A DNA stretch of 64,000 nucleotides from Mycobacterium scrofulaceum (GTDB lineage: Bacteria; Actinomycetota; Actinomycetes; Mycobacteriales; Mycobacteriaceae), in contig NZ_MVIJ01000008.1 of assembly GCF_002086735.1 (NCBI RefSeq), forward strand, positions 92,150 to 156,149, written 5' to 3'. Made by a program: the position numbers and the translations under genes. Positions 9,312 through 24,109 of this stretch are shown one piece after another. The notes under the pieces are model-generated. The model was given only the letters and a program-made list of their open reading frames with translations, was not told the origin of the DNA and ran no database searches. Position 1 is the stretch's first letter, and the number at the start of each line of letters is the position of its first letter.

Positions 9312-9522
9312 CGATCCACCGAAGACCGTCGGTCACCGAGTTATCGGTTGAAGGTCCGGGAGCATCCCGGCGGCCCACGCAGGAGGACGAGGCAGTAACG
9401 CCGGCTCGCGCCGGCGCCTTGCACGCCCCGGCCGCATCCTGCGCCGGGGCGTACTTCGTTTTCAGGCGTTCCTTTGGTGGTCCCAGACGACACGTCGCAA
9501 GGCTTCACATCAGGAGGTACGC
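9312..9522 (+). ncRNA. Ribosomal L10 leader RNA (autoregulatory)
   Basis: The untranslated leader of rplJ holds two clear stem-loops. GCCGG (9400-9404) pairs with CCGGC (9411-9415). A stronger 10-bp stem pairs 9423-9432 with 9443-9452 around a 10-nt loop. Leaders of this kind bind the L10-L12 complex and repress rplJL translation in many bacteria; assignment to that class is by position and structure, not by a covariance search. It ends in a canonical AGGAGG ribosome-binding site. Confidence 0.6.
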
Positions 9523-10140
9523 ATGGCCAGGGCTGACAAAGCCACCGCCGTCGCCGACATCGCCGAGCAGTTCAGGGAAGCGACCGCGACCCTGATCACC
9601 GAATACCGCGGCCTGACCGTGGCCAACCTGGCCGACCTGCGCCGGTCGCTGAGCGGATCGGCCACCTACTCGGTGGCCAAGAACACGCTGATCAAGCGGG
9701 CGGCGTCGGAGGCCGGCGTCGAGGGTCTCGACGAGCTGTTCGCCGGGCCCACCGCCATCGCATTCGTCACCGGCGAGCCGGTCGACGCCGCCAAGGCCAT
9801 CAAGACCTTCGCCAAGGACAACAAGGCGCTGGTCATCAAGGGCGGCTACATGGACGGCCGGGCGCTGAGCGTCGCCGAGGTCGAGCGCATCGCCGACCTC
9901 GAGTCGCGCGAGGTGCTGCTGGCCAAGCTGGCCGGCGCGATGAAGGGCAACCTGGCCAAGGCGGCCGGCCTGTTCAACGCCCCGGCGTCGCAGATGGCCC
10001 GCCTGTTGGCCGCCCTGCAGGAGAAGAAGCCCGCCGAGCCGGAGCCCGCCGCTCCGGTCGCAGAAGCACCGGCGGCGCCCGCCGAAGAAACCCCCGAGGC
10101 ACCGGCCGAAACGGCCGAGGCACCGGCCGAAGCCGAATAA
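9523..10140 (+). CDS. rplJ: 50S ribosomal protein L10
   Basis: A 205-residue L10, the base of the ribosomal stalk that anchors L7/L12 dimers. The N-terminal rRNA-binding domain ([20 protein letters not shown]) and the helix that binds L12 (around residues 135-165) are present. After about residue 167 comes a low-complexity Pro/Ala/Glu tail, longer than the M. tuberculosis protein (178 residues by memory). The start is set by AGGAGG 7 nt upstream. It is the first gene of the rplJL operon and the probable repressor of it through the leader RNA. Confidence 0.97.
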   Translation: MARADKATAVADIAEQFREATATLITEYRGLTVANLADLRRSLSGSATYSVAKNTLIKRAASEAGVEGLDELFAGPTAIAFVTGEPVDAAKAIKTFAKDNKALVIKGGYMDGRALSVAEVERIADLESREVLLAKLAGAMKGNLAKAAGLFNAPASQMARLLAALQEKKPAEPEPAAPVAEAPAAPAEETPEAPAETAEAPAEAE

Positions 10141-10185
10141 ACCAACCCCCGCAAACCTGGGAAAACAAGGAAGGACCCACCCACC

Positions 10186-10578
10186 ATGGCGAAAATGTCT
10201 ACCGACGACCTGCTCGACGCCTTCAAGGAAATGACCCTGTTGGAGCTCTCCGACTTCGTCAAGAAGTTCGAGGAGACCTTCGAGGTCACCGCGGCCGCCC
10301 CGGTCGCCGTCGCCGCGGCCGGCCCGGCCGCCGGTGGCGCCCCCGCCGAGGCCGCCGAGGAGCAGTCCGAGTTCGACGTCATCCTCGAGGCCGCCGGCGA
10401 CAAGAAGATCGGCGTCATCAAGGTGGTCCGCGAGATCGTCTCCGGCCTGGGCCTCAAGGAGGCCAAGGACCTGGTCGACGGCGCGCCCAAGCCGCTGCTG
10501 GAGAAGGTCGCCAAGGAGGCCGCCGACGAGGCCAAGGCCAAGCTCGAGGCCGCCGGCGCCACCGTCACCGTCAAGTAG
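10186..10578 (+). CDS. rplL: 50S ribosomal protein L7/L12
   Basis: A 130-residue L7/L12, the multicopy stalk protein that recruits translation GTPases such as EF-G and EF-Tu. The N-terminal dimerisation helix ([20 protein letters not shown]) is followed by an Ala/Gly/Pro hinge (about residues 38-55). The globular C-terminal domain has the EF-binding helix [20 protein letters not shown]. It lies 45 bp after rplJ with its own AAGGAAGG ribosome-binding site, in keeping with higher L12 dosage. A strong terminator follows directly. Confidence 0.98.
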   Translation: MAKMSTDDLLDAFKEMTLLELSDFVKKFEETFEVTAAAPVAVAAAGPAAGGAPAEAAEEQSEFDVILEAAGDKKIGVIKVVREIVSGLGLKEAKDLVDGAPKPLLEKVAKEAADEAKAKLEAAGATVTVK

Positions 10579-10585
10579 CTCCATC

Positions 10586-10636
10586 GCACGAAAGCCCCCG
10601 GGACCGCGCTGGCGGCACCCGGGGGCTTTCGCGTGC
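10586..10636 (+). terminator. Stem-loop terminator between rplL and the convergent TetR gene
   Basis: The arms 10586-10602 and 10618-10636 pair over 17 bp with a 2-nt bulge around a 15-nt loop. The flanking GAAAG/CTTTC gives short A and T runs on both sides, so it can act in both directions. The stop of the convergent TetR gene falls at its right edge. Confidence 0.8.
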
Positions 10637-11338
10637 TCAGTCGGTCCGCGTCGCCGCCCGCAGCGATTGCGCCACCCGCTCGGGTGAATCGCCGAGCGCC
10701 ACAAGCAGATTCGAGTTCATCGACGCCAGCAGCGGCAGCACCGCGGCCCCGTCGTGGCCGTAATAGCCGGCCAACTCCAGCATCACGAACCCGTGCACCA
10801 GCGCCCAGAACTGCGCCGCGGTGGCCACCACGGTCGCGTCGTCGCCCGGCGATCCCGCGCTGATCCGGCCGGCGAGCATGCACCGATGCACGCCGCGCAC
10901 CACGTGCGCGAAGCTCGGGTAGTGCCGCTCGATGTCGGCGACCGACAACGTCAGGACGTTGTCCGCCGGCGCGTTGATGCCGTGCGCGCTGGTGCTGCCG
11001 AACATCAGCCGGTACATGTGCCGATGCTTGATGGCGTAGCGCCGGTAGGCCGCGCCGGTCGCGAACAGGTCCGCGACCGGGTCGGACGTCTGCGGCAGCG
11101 TCAGCGCGGCGTCGAACTGGCGCAGCCCCTCGGCGGCGACCTCGGCGATCAGGCCGCGCATCCCGCCGAAATGGGTGTACAGCGCCATCGTCGACGTCCC
11201 CGCCGCGCCGGCGACCTTGCGGGTCTGCAGCGCGTCCGGCCCGTGCTCGTGCAGCAGGCTGACCGCGGCGGACAGCAGCCCCTCCCGGATATCGCGCTGC
11301 CCGCCCTGCGTCGCGCCCGAGCTCGTCTCTGCGGTCAT
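10637..11338 (-). CDS. TetR-family transcriptional regulator (Rv0653c-like)
   Basis: A 233-residue TetR repressor. The N-terminal helix-turn-helix spans roughly residues 13-60, with recognition helix TSTMALYTHFGGMRG. The C-terminal domain would bind a hydrophobic ligand. I chose the ATG at 11338, which has GGGAAG 9 nt upstream. The in-frame ATG at 11347 touches that element and is less likely. It is divergent from the carotenoid oxygenase gene. The shared region has a perfect inverted repeat at 11371-11400, its probable operator, so it likely represses itself and the oxygenase. The ligand is unknown; an apocarotenoid would be a reasonable guess. Confidence 0.87.
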   Translation of the reverse strand: MTAETSSGATQGGQRDIREGLLSAAVSLLHEHGPDALQTRKVAGAAGTSTMALYTHFGGMRGLIAEVAAEGLRQFDAALTLPQTSDPVADLFATGAAYRRYAIKHRHMYRLMFGSTSAHGINAPADNVLTLSVADIERHYPSFAHVVRGVHRCMLAGRISAGSPGDDATVVATAAQFWALVHGFVMLELAGYYGHDGAAVLPLLASMNSNLLVALGDSPERVAQSLRAATRTD

Positions 11339-11370
11339 CGTTGCCATCTTCCCATCCGCGGCGTACGGTG

Positions 11371-11400
11371 CCTATAACAACGTCATATCAATGTTATAGG
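11371..11400. promoter_or_regulatory. Perfect inverted repeat, candidate TetR operator
   Basis: CCTATAACA (11371-11379) and TGTTATAGG (11392-11400) are exact inverted copies separated by 12 bp, in the middle of the divergent TetR/oxygenase region. The right arm contains the AGG of the oxygenase ribosome-binding site (start at 11410), so a bound repressor would cover the start of that gene. The AT-rich arms contrast with the surrounding high GC content. Confidence 0.7.
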
Positions 11401-11409
11401 AGCTCAGAC

Positions 11410-12891
11410 ATGACGTCCGCGCAAATCGCCGAAGCCCGCAATCCCTACCTCGACGGCGTGCTGGCGCCGGTGCGCGCGGAGGTGACCGCGACCGACCTGC
11501 CGGTCACCGGGCACATCCCGGAGCACCTCGACGGGCGCTATCTGCGCAACGGGCCGAACCCGGCCGAGGAGGTCGACCCGGCCACCTACCACTGGTTCAG
11601 CGGCGACGGGATGGTGCACGGCGTCGCGCTGCGCGACGGTAAGGCGCGCTGGTACCGGAACCGCTGGGTGCGCAGCCTTTCGGTGTGCGCCGGCCTGGGC
11701 GAGCCGACGCCGGCCCGGCTCGAGCCGCGGGCGGGCATGCTCTCGCTGGGCGCCAACACCAACGTCTTGGCCCACGCCGGGCGCACCCTGGCGCTGGTCG
11801 AGGGCGGCGTCGCCAACTACGAGCTCACCGACGAGCTGGACACCGTCGGGACGTGCGACTTCGACGGCACCCTGAGCGGCGGCTACACCGCCCATCCGCA
11901 CCGCGATCCGCGCACCGGCGAATTGCACGCCGTCTCCTACTCGTTCGCCCGCGGGCGGACCGTGCAGTACTCGGTGATCGACACCCAGGGGCGGGCCCGC
12001 CGCACGGTCGACATCGAGGTGTCGGGGTCGCCGATGATGCACGACTTCTCGCTGACCGACAAATACGTGGTGATCTACGACCTGCCGGTGACCTTCGACC
12101 CGGCGCAGGTGCTGCCGGTGACCGCGCCCCGCTGGCTCGGGCTGCCGGCCCGGCTGGCGCTGCAGGCGCTGATCGGGCGCGTGCGGGTACCCGGCCCGGT
12201 CAACGCGATGATGAACCGCAACCCGAAGCACTCCGACCGGATGCCCTACGCGTGGAACCCGAAATACCCGGCGCGCATCGGGGTGATGCCCCGCGAGGGC
12301 GGCAACTCCGACGTCCGCTGGTTCGACATCGAACCCTGCTACGTCTACCACCCACTCAACGCCTATTCCGAGCTGCGCGACGGCGCCGAGGTCCTGGTCC
12401 TCGACGTGGTGCGCTACGCGCGGATGTTCGACCGCGACCGGCGCGGGCCCGGCGAGACCCCCCCCACGCTGGACCGCTGGACCATCAACCTCACGACCGG
12501 TGCGGTCACCACCGAATGCCGCGACGACCAGCCGCAGGAATTCCCCCGGATCAACGAGGACGTGCTCGGCGGGCGCCACCGGTTCGGCTACACCGTGGGT
12601 GCGTACTTCTCCGGCGGCGCCTCCGCCCTCTACAAGCACGACTACGCCACCGGCGCCCGCGCGGTCGCGCCGCTGGATCCCGACCTTTTGCTGGGCGAGA
12701 TGTCCTTCGTGCCCAACCCCGGCGCCGCCGCGGAAGACGAGGGCGTCTTGATGGGCTACGGCTACCACCGCGGCCGCGACGAGGGCCAGCTGGTGTTGCT
12801 GGACGCGGGGACGCTGGAGTCGATGGCCACCGTGCACCTGCCGCAGCGGGTGCCGATGGGCTTCCACGGCAACTGGGCGCCGACTGGCTAA
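11410..12891 (+). CDS. Carotenoid cleavage oxygenase (Rv0654-like)
   Basis: A 493-residue non-haem iron dioxygenase of the carotenoid cleavage oxygenase family, which splits a C=C bond of carotenoids or apocarotenoids. The four iron-ligand histidines can be placed: His162 (TAHPHRD), His211 (PMMHDFS), His314 (YVYHPLNAY) and His486 (GFHGNWAP) seven residues from the end. The N-terminal LDGRYLRNGPNPAEE motif is also typical. The ATG at 11410 follows AGGAG; the frame is open upstream but that part would run through the operator. It is divergent from, and probably controlled by, the TetR gene. Confidence 0.93.
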   Translation: MTSAQIAEARNPYLDGVLAPVRAEVTATDLPVTGHIPEHLDGRYLRNGPNPAEEVDPATYHWFSGDGMVHGVALRDGKARWYRNRWVRSLSVCAGLGEPTPARLEPRAGMLSLGANTNVLAHAGRTLALVEGGVANYELTDELDTVGTCDFDGTLSGGYTAHPHRDPRTGELHAVSYSFARGRTVQYSVIDTQGRARRTVDIEVSGSPMMHDFSLTDKYVVIYDLPVTFDPAQVLPVTAPRWLGLPARLALQALIGRVRVPGPVNAMMNRNPKHSDRMPYAWNPKYPARIGVMPREGGNSDVRWFDIEPCYVYHPLNAYSELRDGAEVLVLDVVRYARMFDRDRRGPGETPPTLDRWTINLTTGAVTTECRDDQPQEFPRINEDVLGGRHRFGYTVGAYFSGGASALYKHDYATGARAVAPLDPDLLLGEMSFVPNPGAAAEDEGVLMGYGYHRGRDEGQLVLLDAGTLESMATVHLPQRVPMGFHGNWAPTG

Positions 12892-12911
12892 CGCGCGTCG
12901 AATAGCTTGCC

Positions 12912-12928
12912 CGCCACCGGCCGTGGCG
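12912..12928 (+). terminator. Weak stem-loop after the carotenoid oxygenase gene
   Basis: CGCCAC (12912-12917) pairs with GTGGCG (12923-12928) around CGGCC. It starts 20 bp after the stop codon and has no T tract, so termination is possible but unproven. Confidence 0.3.
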
Positions 12929-13060
12929 AGATCTCAGCTCAGCCAATATTTGTCGGCTGTGCCGCGCAACCCTGATGCCGCGTAGCAAGCGTGCGCTACA
13001 GTGACTCATGCCACATAAAAGGGCAGGTGGCGGGCATAAGCGTCGACGGAAGGATCTCCC

Positions 13061-14071
13061 ATGGGTGTCGCGATTGAGGTGAACGGCCTCACGAAGTCCT
13101 TCGGGTCGTCGAGGATTTGGGAAGACGTGACCCTGGAGATCCCCGCGGGCGAGGTCAGCGTCCTGCTGGGGCCCTCGGGTACCGGCAAATCGGTGTTCCT
13201 GAAGTCCCTGATCGGTCTGCTGCGGCCGGAGCGCGGCTCGGTCGTCATCGACGGCACCGACATCCTGCAGTGCTCGGCCAAGGAGCTCTACGAGATCCGC
13301 ACGCTGTTCGGCGTGATGTTCCAGGACGGCGCGCTGTTCGGTTCGATGAACCTGTTCGACAACGCGGCCTTCCCGCTGCGCGAACACACCAAGAAGAAGG
13401 AAGGCGAGATCCGTGACATCGTCATGGAGAAGCTGACCATGGTGGGTCTCGGTGGCGACGAGAAGAAGTTCCCCGGCGAGATCTCCGGCGGTATGCGCAA
13501 GCGCGCCAGCCTGGCCCGCGCCCTGGTGATGGACCCACAGATCATCCTCTGCGACGAGCCCGACTCGGGTCTGGACCCGGTTCGTACCGCCTACCTGAGC
13601 CAGCTGATCCTCGACATCAACGCCCAGATCGACGCCACCGTGCTGATCGTGACGCACAACATCAACATCGCCCGCACCGTGCCGGACAACATGGGCATGC
13701 TCTTCCGGCGCAAGCTGGTCATGTTCGGGCCGCGGGAGGTGCTGCTGACCAGCGACGAGCCGGTCGTGCGGCAGTTCCTCAACGGCCGCCGGATCGGGCC
13801 GATCGGCATGTCCGAGGAGAAGGACGAGTCGACCATGGCCGAGGAGCAGGCCGCCCTCGAGGCCGGGCAGCACGCCGGCGGCGTCGAGGAGATCGAGGGG
13901 GTGCCCCCGCAGATCGTCGCGTCGCCGGGGATGCCCGAGCGCAAGGCGGTCGCCCGCCGCCAGGCGCGGGTGCGCGAGATCCTGCACACCCTGCCGCAGA
14001 AGGCGCAGGCGGCGATCATCGACGACATGGAGGGCACGCACAAGTACCGGGCGCACGAGGTCGGCGACTAG
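13061..14071 (+). CDS. mkl: ABC transporter ATPase Mkl (MceG), energises Mce importers
   Basis: A 336-residue ABC ATPase. Walker A GPSGTGKS is at residues 37-44, the signature SGGM at 142-145, and Walker B IILCDEPDSGLDP at 161-173, followed by a switch histidine in VLIVTHNIN. The C-terminal extension of about 90 residues is the feature of Mkl/MceG-type subunits. These power MlaFEDB-like Mce lipid importers, for sterols and fatty acids in M. tuberculosis, whose permease genes lie elsewhere. The ATG at 13061 has GGAAGGA upstream. A TACAGT hexamer at 12997-13002 is a possible -10. Corresponds to Rv0655. The toxin-antitoxin cluster that follows it in M. tuberculosis is absent here. Confidence 0.93.
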   Translation: MGVAIEVNGLTKSFGSSRIWEDVTLEIPAGEVSVLLGPSGTGKSVFLKSLIGLLRPERGSVVIDGTDILQCSAKELYEIRTLFGVMFQDGALFGSMNLFDNAAFPLREHTKKKEGEIRDIVMEKLTMVGLGGDEKKFPGEISGGMRKRASLARALVMDPQIILCDEPDSGLDPVRTAYLSQLILDINAQIDATVLIVTHNINIARTVPDNMGMLFRRKLVMFGPREVLLTSDEPVVRQFLNGRRIGPIGMSEEKDESTMAEEQAALEAGQHAGGVEEIEGVPPQIVASPGMPERKAVARRQARVREILHTLPQKAQAAIIDDMEGTHKYRAHEVGD

Positions 14072-17996
<3,925 letters not shown>

Positions 17997-18013
17997 TCAC
18001 TTTTAGTTACTAA

Positions 18014-21988
<3,975 letters not shown>

Positions 21989-22009
21989 TCCGAGCGCCAG
22001 TTCGACGAG

Positions 22010-22042
22010 AAAAGAGCCCCCGCCCAGTGCGGGGGCTCTTTT
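22010..22042 (+). terminator. Intrinsic terminator of rpoBC
   Basis: A perfect 14-bp stem pairs 22010-22023 with 22029-22042 around a 5-nt loop, starting AAAAGAGC and ending GCTCTTTT, followed by CTTC. This is a classical intrinsic terminator, clearer than most in mycobacteria. Confidence 0.9.
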
Positions 22043-22050
22043 CTTCATCG

Positions 22051-22108
22051 CGAGCAGACAGAAAATCGCATGAATGCGGCTGCGCCAGTGCGATTTTGTG
22101 TCTGCTCG
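22051..22108. repeat. Long imperfect inverted repeat, possible mycobacterial intergenic repeat
   Basis: The arms 22051-22070 and 22089-22108 are 20-nt inverted copies with one mismatch (CGAGCAGACAGAAAATCGCA against its partner) around an 18-nt spacer. It lies 8 bp past the rpoC terminator. I recall CGAGCAGACRCAAAA-type sequences recurring in mycobacterial intergenic regions, so it may belong to a dispersed repeat class. It could also be a second stem-loop terminator. Confidence 0.65.
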
Positions 22109-22190
22109 TCAGCAGAAGCCGCCAACGCCGATGGGTTCGGCCAGCGGCCAGGGTCGACCTTTCGACTGTCCAAGACCTCAGGAGGATTGC

Positions 22191-22433
22191 GTGGCTGATC
22201 AGGCGAAGCTGGCCGCCGGCGGCAAGGACGTCCGGCTCGGCGGCGGCGCGAGCACCGTGCGCCAATTTCTCGACGCGGGCCTCGTCGACGCTCTTCACGT
22301 TGCGGTCGCGGAGGTCGAGATCGGTGCCGGATCGCGCCTCTGGGAGTCGCCCGAAGAGCTCGAGGACCGGTTCCACCACGAGGTCGTACCCAGCGCCGGT
22401 GGGGTCATCCACCACTTGTTCTGGCGGCGATGA
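22191..22433 (+). pseudogene. C-terminal fragment of a RibD/dihydrofolate-reductase-domain protein
   Basis: 80 residues beginning [19 protein letters not shown] match only the last part of RibD C-terminal/DHFR-like proteins, which normally have about 190 residues. [20 protein letters not shown] and [20 protein letters not shown] are the family's nucleotide-binding loop and following strand. The N-terminal DGFVA-type region is absent from the sequence upstream in any frame. A good ribosome-binding site (AGGAGG at 22180-22185) precedes the GTG at 22191, so a short peptide may still be made. I favour a remnant, since half the substrate site is missing. There is no counterpart at this position in M. 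tuberculosis. Confidence 0.6.
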
Positions 22434-22448
22434 CGGCCGCACCCCAAC

Positions 22449-22454
22449 TACACT
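22449..22454 (+). promoter_or_regulatory. -10 element for leaderless end transcript
   Basis: TACACT ends 7 nt before the GTG of end and fits TANNNT. The start codon has no Shine-Dalgarno sequence, so transcription probably begins at the GTG itself. Confidence 0.45.
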
Positions 22455-22461
22455 GACCACC

Positions 22462-23217
22462 GTGCTCATCGGTTCACACGTCGACAACGACGATCCGCTG
22501 GCCGCCGCCGAGGCGGACGGCGCCGACGTGGTGCAGTTCTTCCTCGGCAACCCGCAGAGCTGGAAGAAGCCGAAGCCGCGCGAGGACGCCGAGGCGCTCA
22601 AGGCGTCGGCGGTGCCCCTCTACGTCCACGCGCCGTACCTCATCAACGTCGCGTCGGCGAACAACCGCATCCGCATCCCGTCGCGCAAGATCCTGCAGGA
22701 CACCTGCGACGCGGCGGCGCAGATCAACGCGACGGCGGTGATCGTGCACGGCGGCCACGCCGACGACAACGACATGGAGGCCGGCTTCGAGCGCTGGGTC
22801 AAGGCGCTGGACTACCTCAACACCGACGTTCCGGTGTATCTGGAGAACACCGCGGGCGGCGACCACGCGATGGCCCGCCATTTCGACACCATCGGCCGGC
22901 TGTGGGATCGCATCGGCGACAAGGGCATTGGCTTCTGCCTGGACACCTGCCACGCGTGGGCGGCGGGCGAGGAGCTGGTCGACGCGGTCGACCGGATCAG
23001 GGCGCTGACGGGCCGCATCGACCTGGTGCACTGCAACGACTCGCGGGACGCGGCGGGCTCGGGCGCCGACCGGCACGCCAACTTCGGCACCGGCCGGATC
23101 GATCCGGAGCTGCTGGCCGCCGTCGTCAAGGCCGCCGATGCACCGGTCATCTGTGAAACCGCCGACGAGGGCCGCAAGGACGACATCGCGTTCCTGCGGG
23201 AGAAAACCAACGGCTGA
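22462..23217 (+). CDS. end: Endonuclease IV (AP endonuclease)
   Basis: A 251-residue class II AP endonuclease of the Nfo/End family, which cuts DNA 5' to abasic sites in base-excision repair. It is a TIM-barrel with metal ligands visible in [41 protein letters not shown] and HCNDSRD...[11 protein letters not shown], ending with ICETADEG. The opening [13 protein letters not shown] is usual for the family and fixes the GTG at 22462. Corresponds to Rv0670. The lipoprotein gene lpqP follows within about 10 bp. Confidence 0.95.
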   Translation: MLIGSHVDNDDPLAAAEADGADVVQFFLGNPQSWKKPKPREDAEALKASAVPLYVHAPYLINVASANNRIRIPSRKILQDTCDAAAQINATAVIVHGGHADDNDMEAGFERWVKALDYLNTDVPVYLENTAGGDHAMARHFDTIGRLWDRIGDKGIGFCLDTCHAWAAGEELVDAVDRIRALTGRIDLVHCNDSRDAAGSGADRHANFGTGRIDPELLAAVVKAADAPVICETADEGRKDDIAFLREKTNG

Positions 23218-23227
23218 GCTGCGGCCC

Positions 23228-24058
23228 GTGCTCGGTCGGCTCGCAACCCTTCTCGGGGTGGTCCTTTTGATCGCGGGCTGTTCGCCGCCGCCGCCGTCGG
23301 GCTTCGTCAGGGGCCCCAGCCTGCACCACCTCAGCGTGGGCGGACACGACCGCAGCTACCGGCTCTACGAGCCCGCGGGGGCGGCCGCTTCGGCCCCGCT
23401 TGTGGTCGTGCTGCACGGCTATTCCGGGAGCGCGAGGCAAGTCGAAAGGGATTACGGCTGGGACCGATTGGCCGACTCGGGCGGTTTCGTCGTCGCCTAC
23501 CCCGACGGCCTGGACCGGGCGTGGAACGTCGACGGCGAAACCTGCTGCGGCCGCCCGGGGCGCGAGGGCGTCGACGACGTCGCCTTCATCGTCGCGGCCG
23601 TCGCCGACATCGCCAGGAACGTGGGCACCGATCCCGCCCGGGTCTTCGTCACCGGCATGAGCAACGGCGCCATCATGTCCTACACGCTGGCATGCAACAC
23701 CGACATCTTCGCCGCGATCGGTCCGGTCGCCGGCACGCAGCTGAACCGATGTCGCAACCCGCGCCCGCTGTCGATCATGCACATCCACGGCACGGCGGAC
23801 CGGCTGGTGCCCTACGGCGGCGGGCAGGGGTTCAGTGTGATCAACGGTCCGTCGGTGCCGGACGTGAACGCGTTCTGGCGCAACATCGATCACTGCGCGG
23901 CCCCGGCCACCACGACGAACGGCCCGGTCACCACGTCGACGGCCGGATGTGCCGGCAACCGCGCCGTCACGCTCGTCACCATCGAGGGGGGTGGCCACGA
24001 GTGGCCCCCATTCGCCGCCCGCACCCTGTGGGAGTTCTTCGGCGCGCATCCGCGCTAG
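23228..24058 (+). CDS. lpqP: Lipoprotein LpqP, PHB-depolymerase/feruloyl-esterase-like
   Basis: A secreted esterase-like lipoprotein of 276 residues. From the GTG at 23228 the N-terminus is a short signal sequence ending in lipobox LIAGC with Cys18 as the lipidated residue. The body is the LpqC/PHB-depolymerase alpha/beta-hydrolase fold: VVVLHGYSGSA, nucleophile motif GMSNGA, Asp in HIHGTADRLVPY and His in GGGHEWPP. The start is chosen for signal-peptide length; the ribosome-binding site is weak and an ATG at 23138 would overlap end by 80 bp. Probably anchored outside the membrane, cleaving an ester polymer or cell-envelope ester. Corresponds to Rv0671. Confidence 0.87.
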   Translation: MLGRLATLLGVVLLIAGCSPPPPSGFVRGPSLHHLSVGGHDRSYRLYEPAGAAASAPLVVVLHGYSGSARQVERDYGWDRLADSGGFVVAYPDGLDRAWNVDGETCCGRPGREGVDDVAFIVAAVADIARNVGTDPARVFVTGMSNGAIMSYTLACNTDIFAAIGPVAGTQLNRCRNPRPLSIMHIHGTADRLVPYGGGQGFSVINGPSVPDVNAFWRNIDHCAAPATTTNGPVTTSTAGCAGNRAVTLVTIEGGGHEWPPFAARTLWEFFGAHPR

Positions 24059-24074
24059 CGGCCTATTACACCTC

Positions 24075-24102
24075 TTGTGCGACTGTCGGAAAACTGTAAC
24101 AT
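24075..24102 (+). promoter_or_regulatory. Promoter for leaderless fadE8 operon transcript
   Basis: TTGTGC (24075-24080), 16 bp and TAACAT (24097-24102). The -10 hexamer ends 7 nt before the ATG at 24110, placing the transcript start at the start codon. TTACA (24066-24070) and TGTAA (24095-24099) form an inverted repeat spanning the promoter, a possible site for the PaaX-like regulator of the same operon. Confidence 0.45.
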
Positions 24103-24109
24103 GAGGGGC

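Noticed and set aside
11341..11409. Upstream in-frame start for the carotenoid oxygenase
   Set aside because: It would place the operator palindrome and its own ribosome-binding site inside the coding region; the ATG at 11410 with AGGAG gives the usual family N-terminus.
22074..22190. Longer reading frame for the RibD fragment beginning at 22074
   Set aside because: The extra 39 residues run through the inverted repeat, show no family similarity and have no ribosome-binding site.
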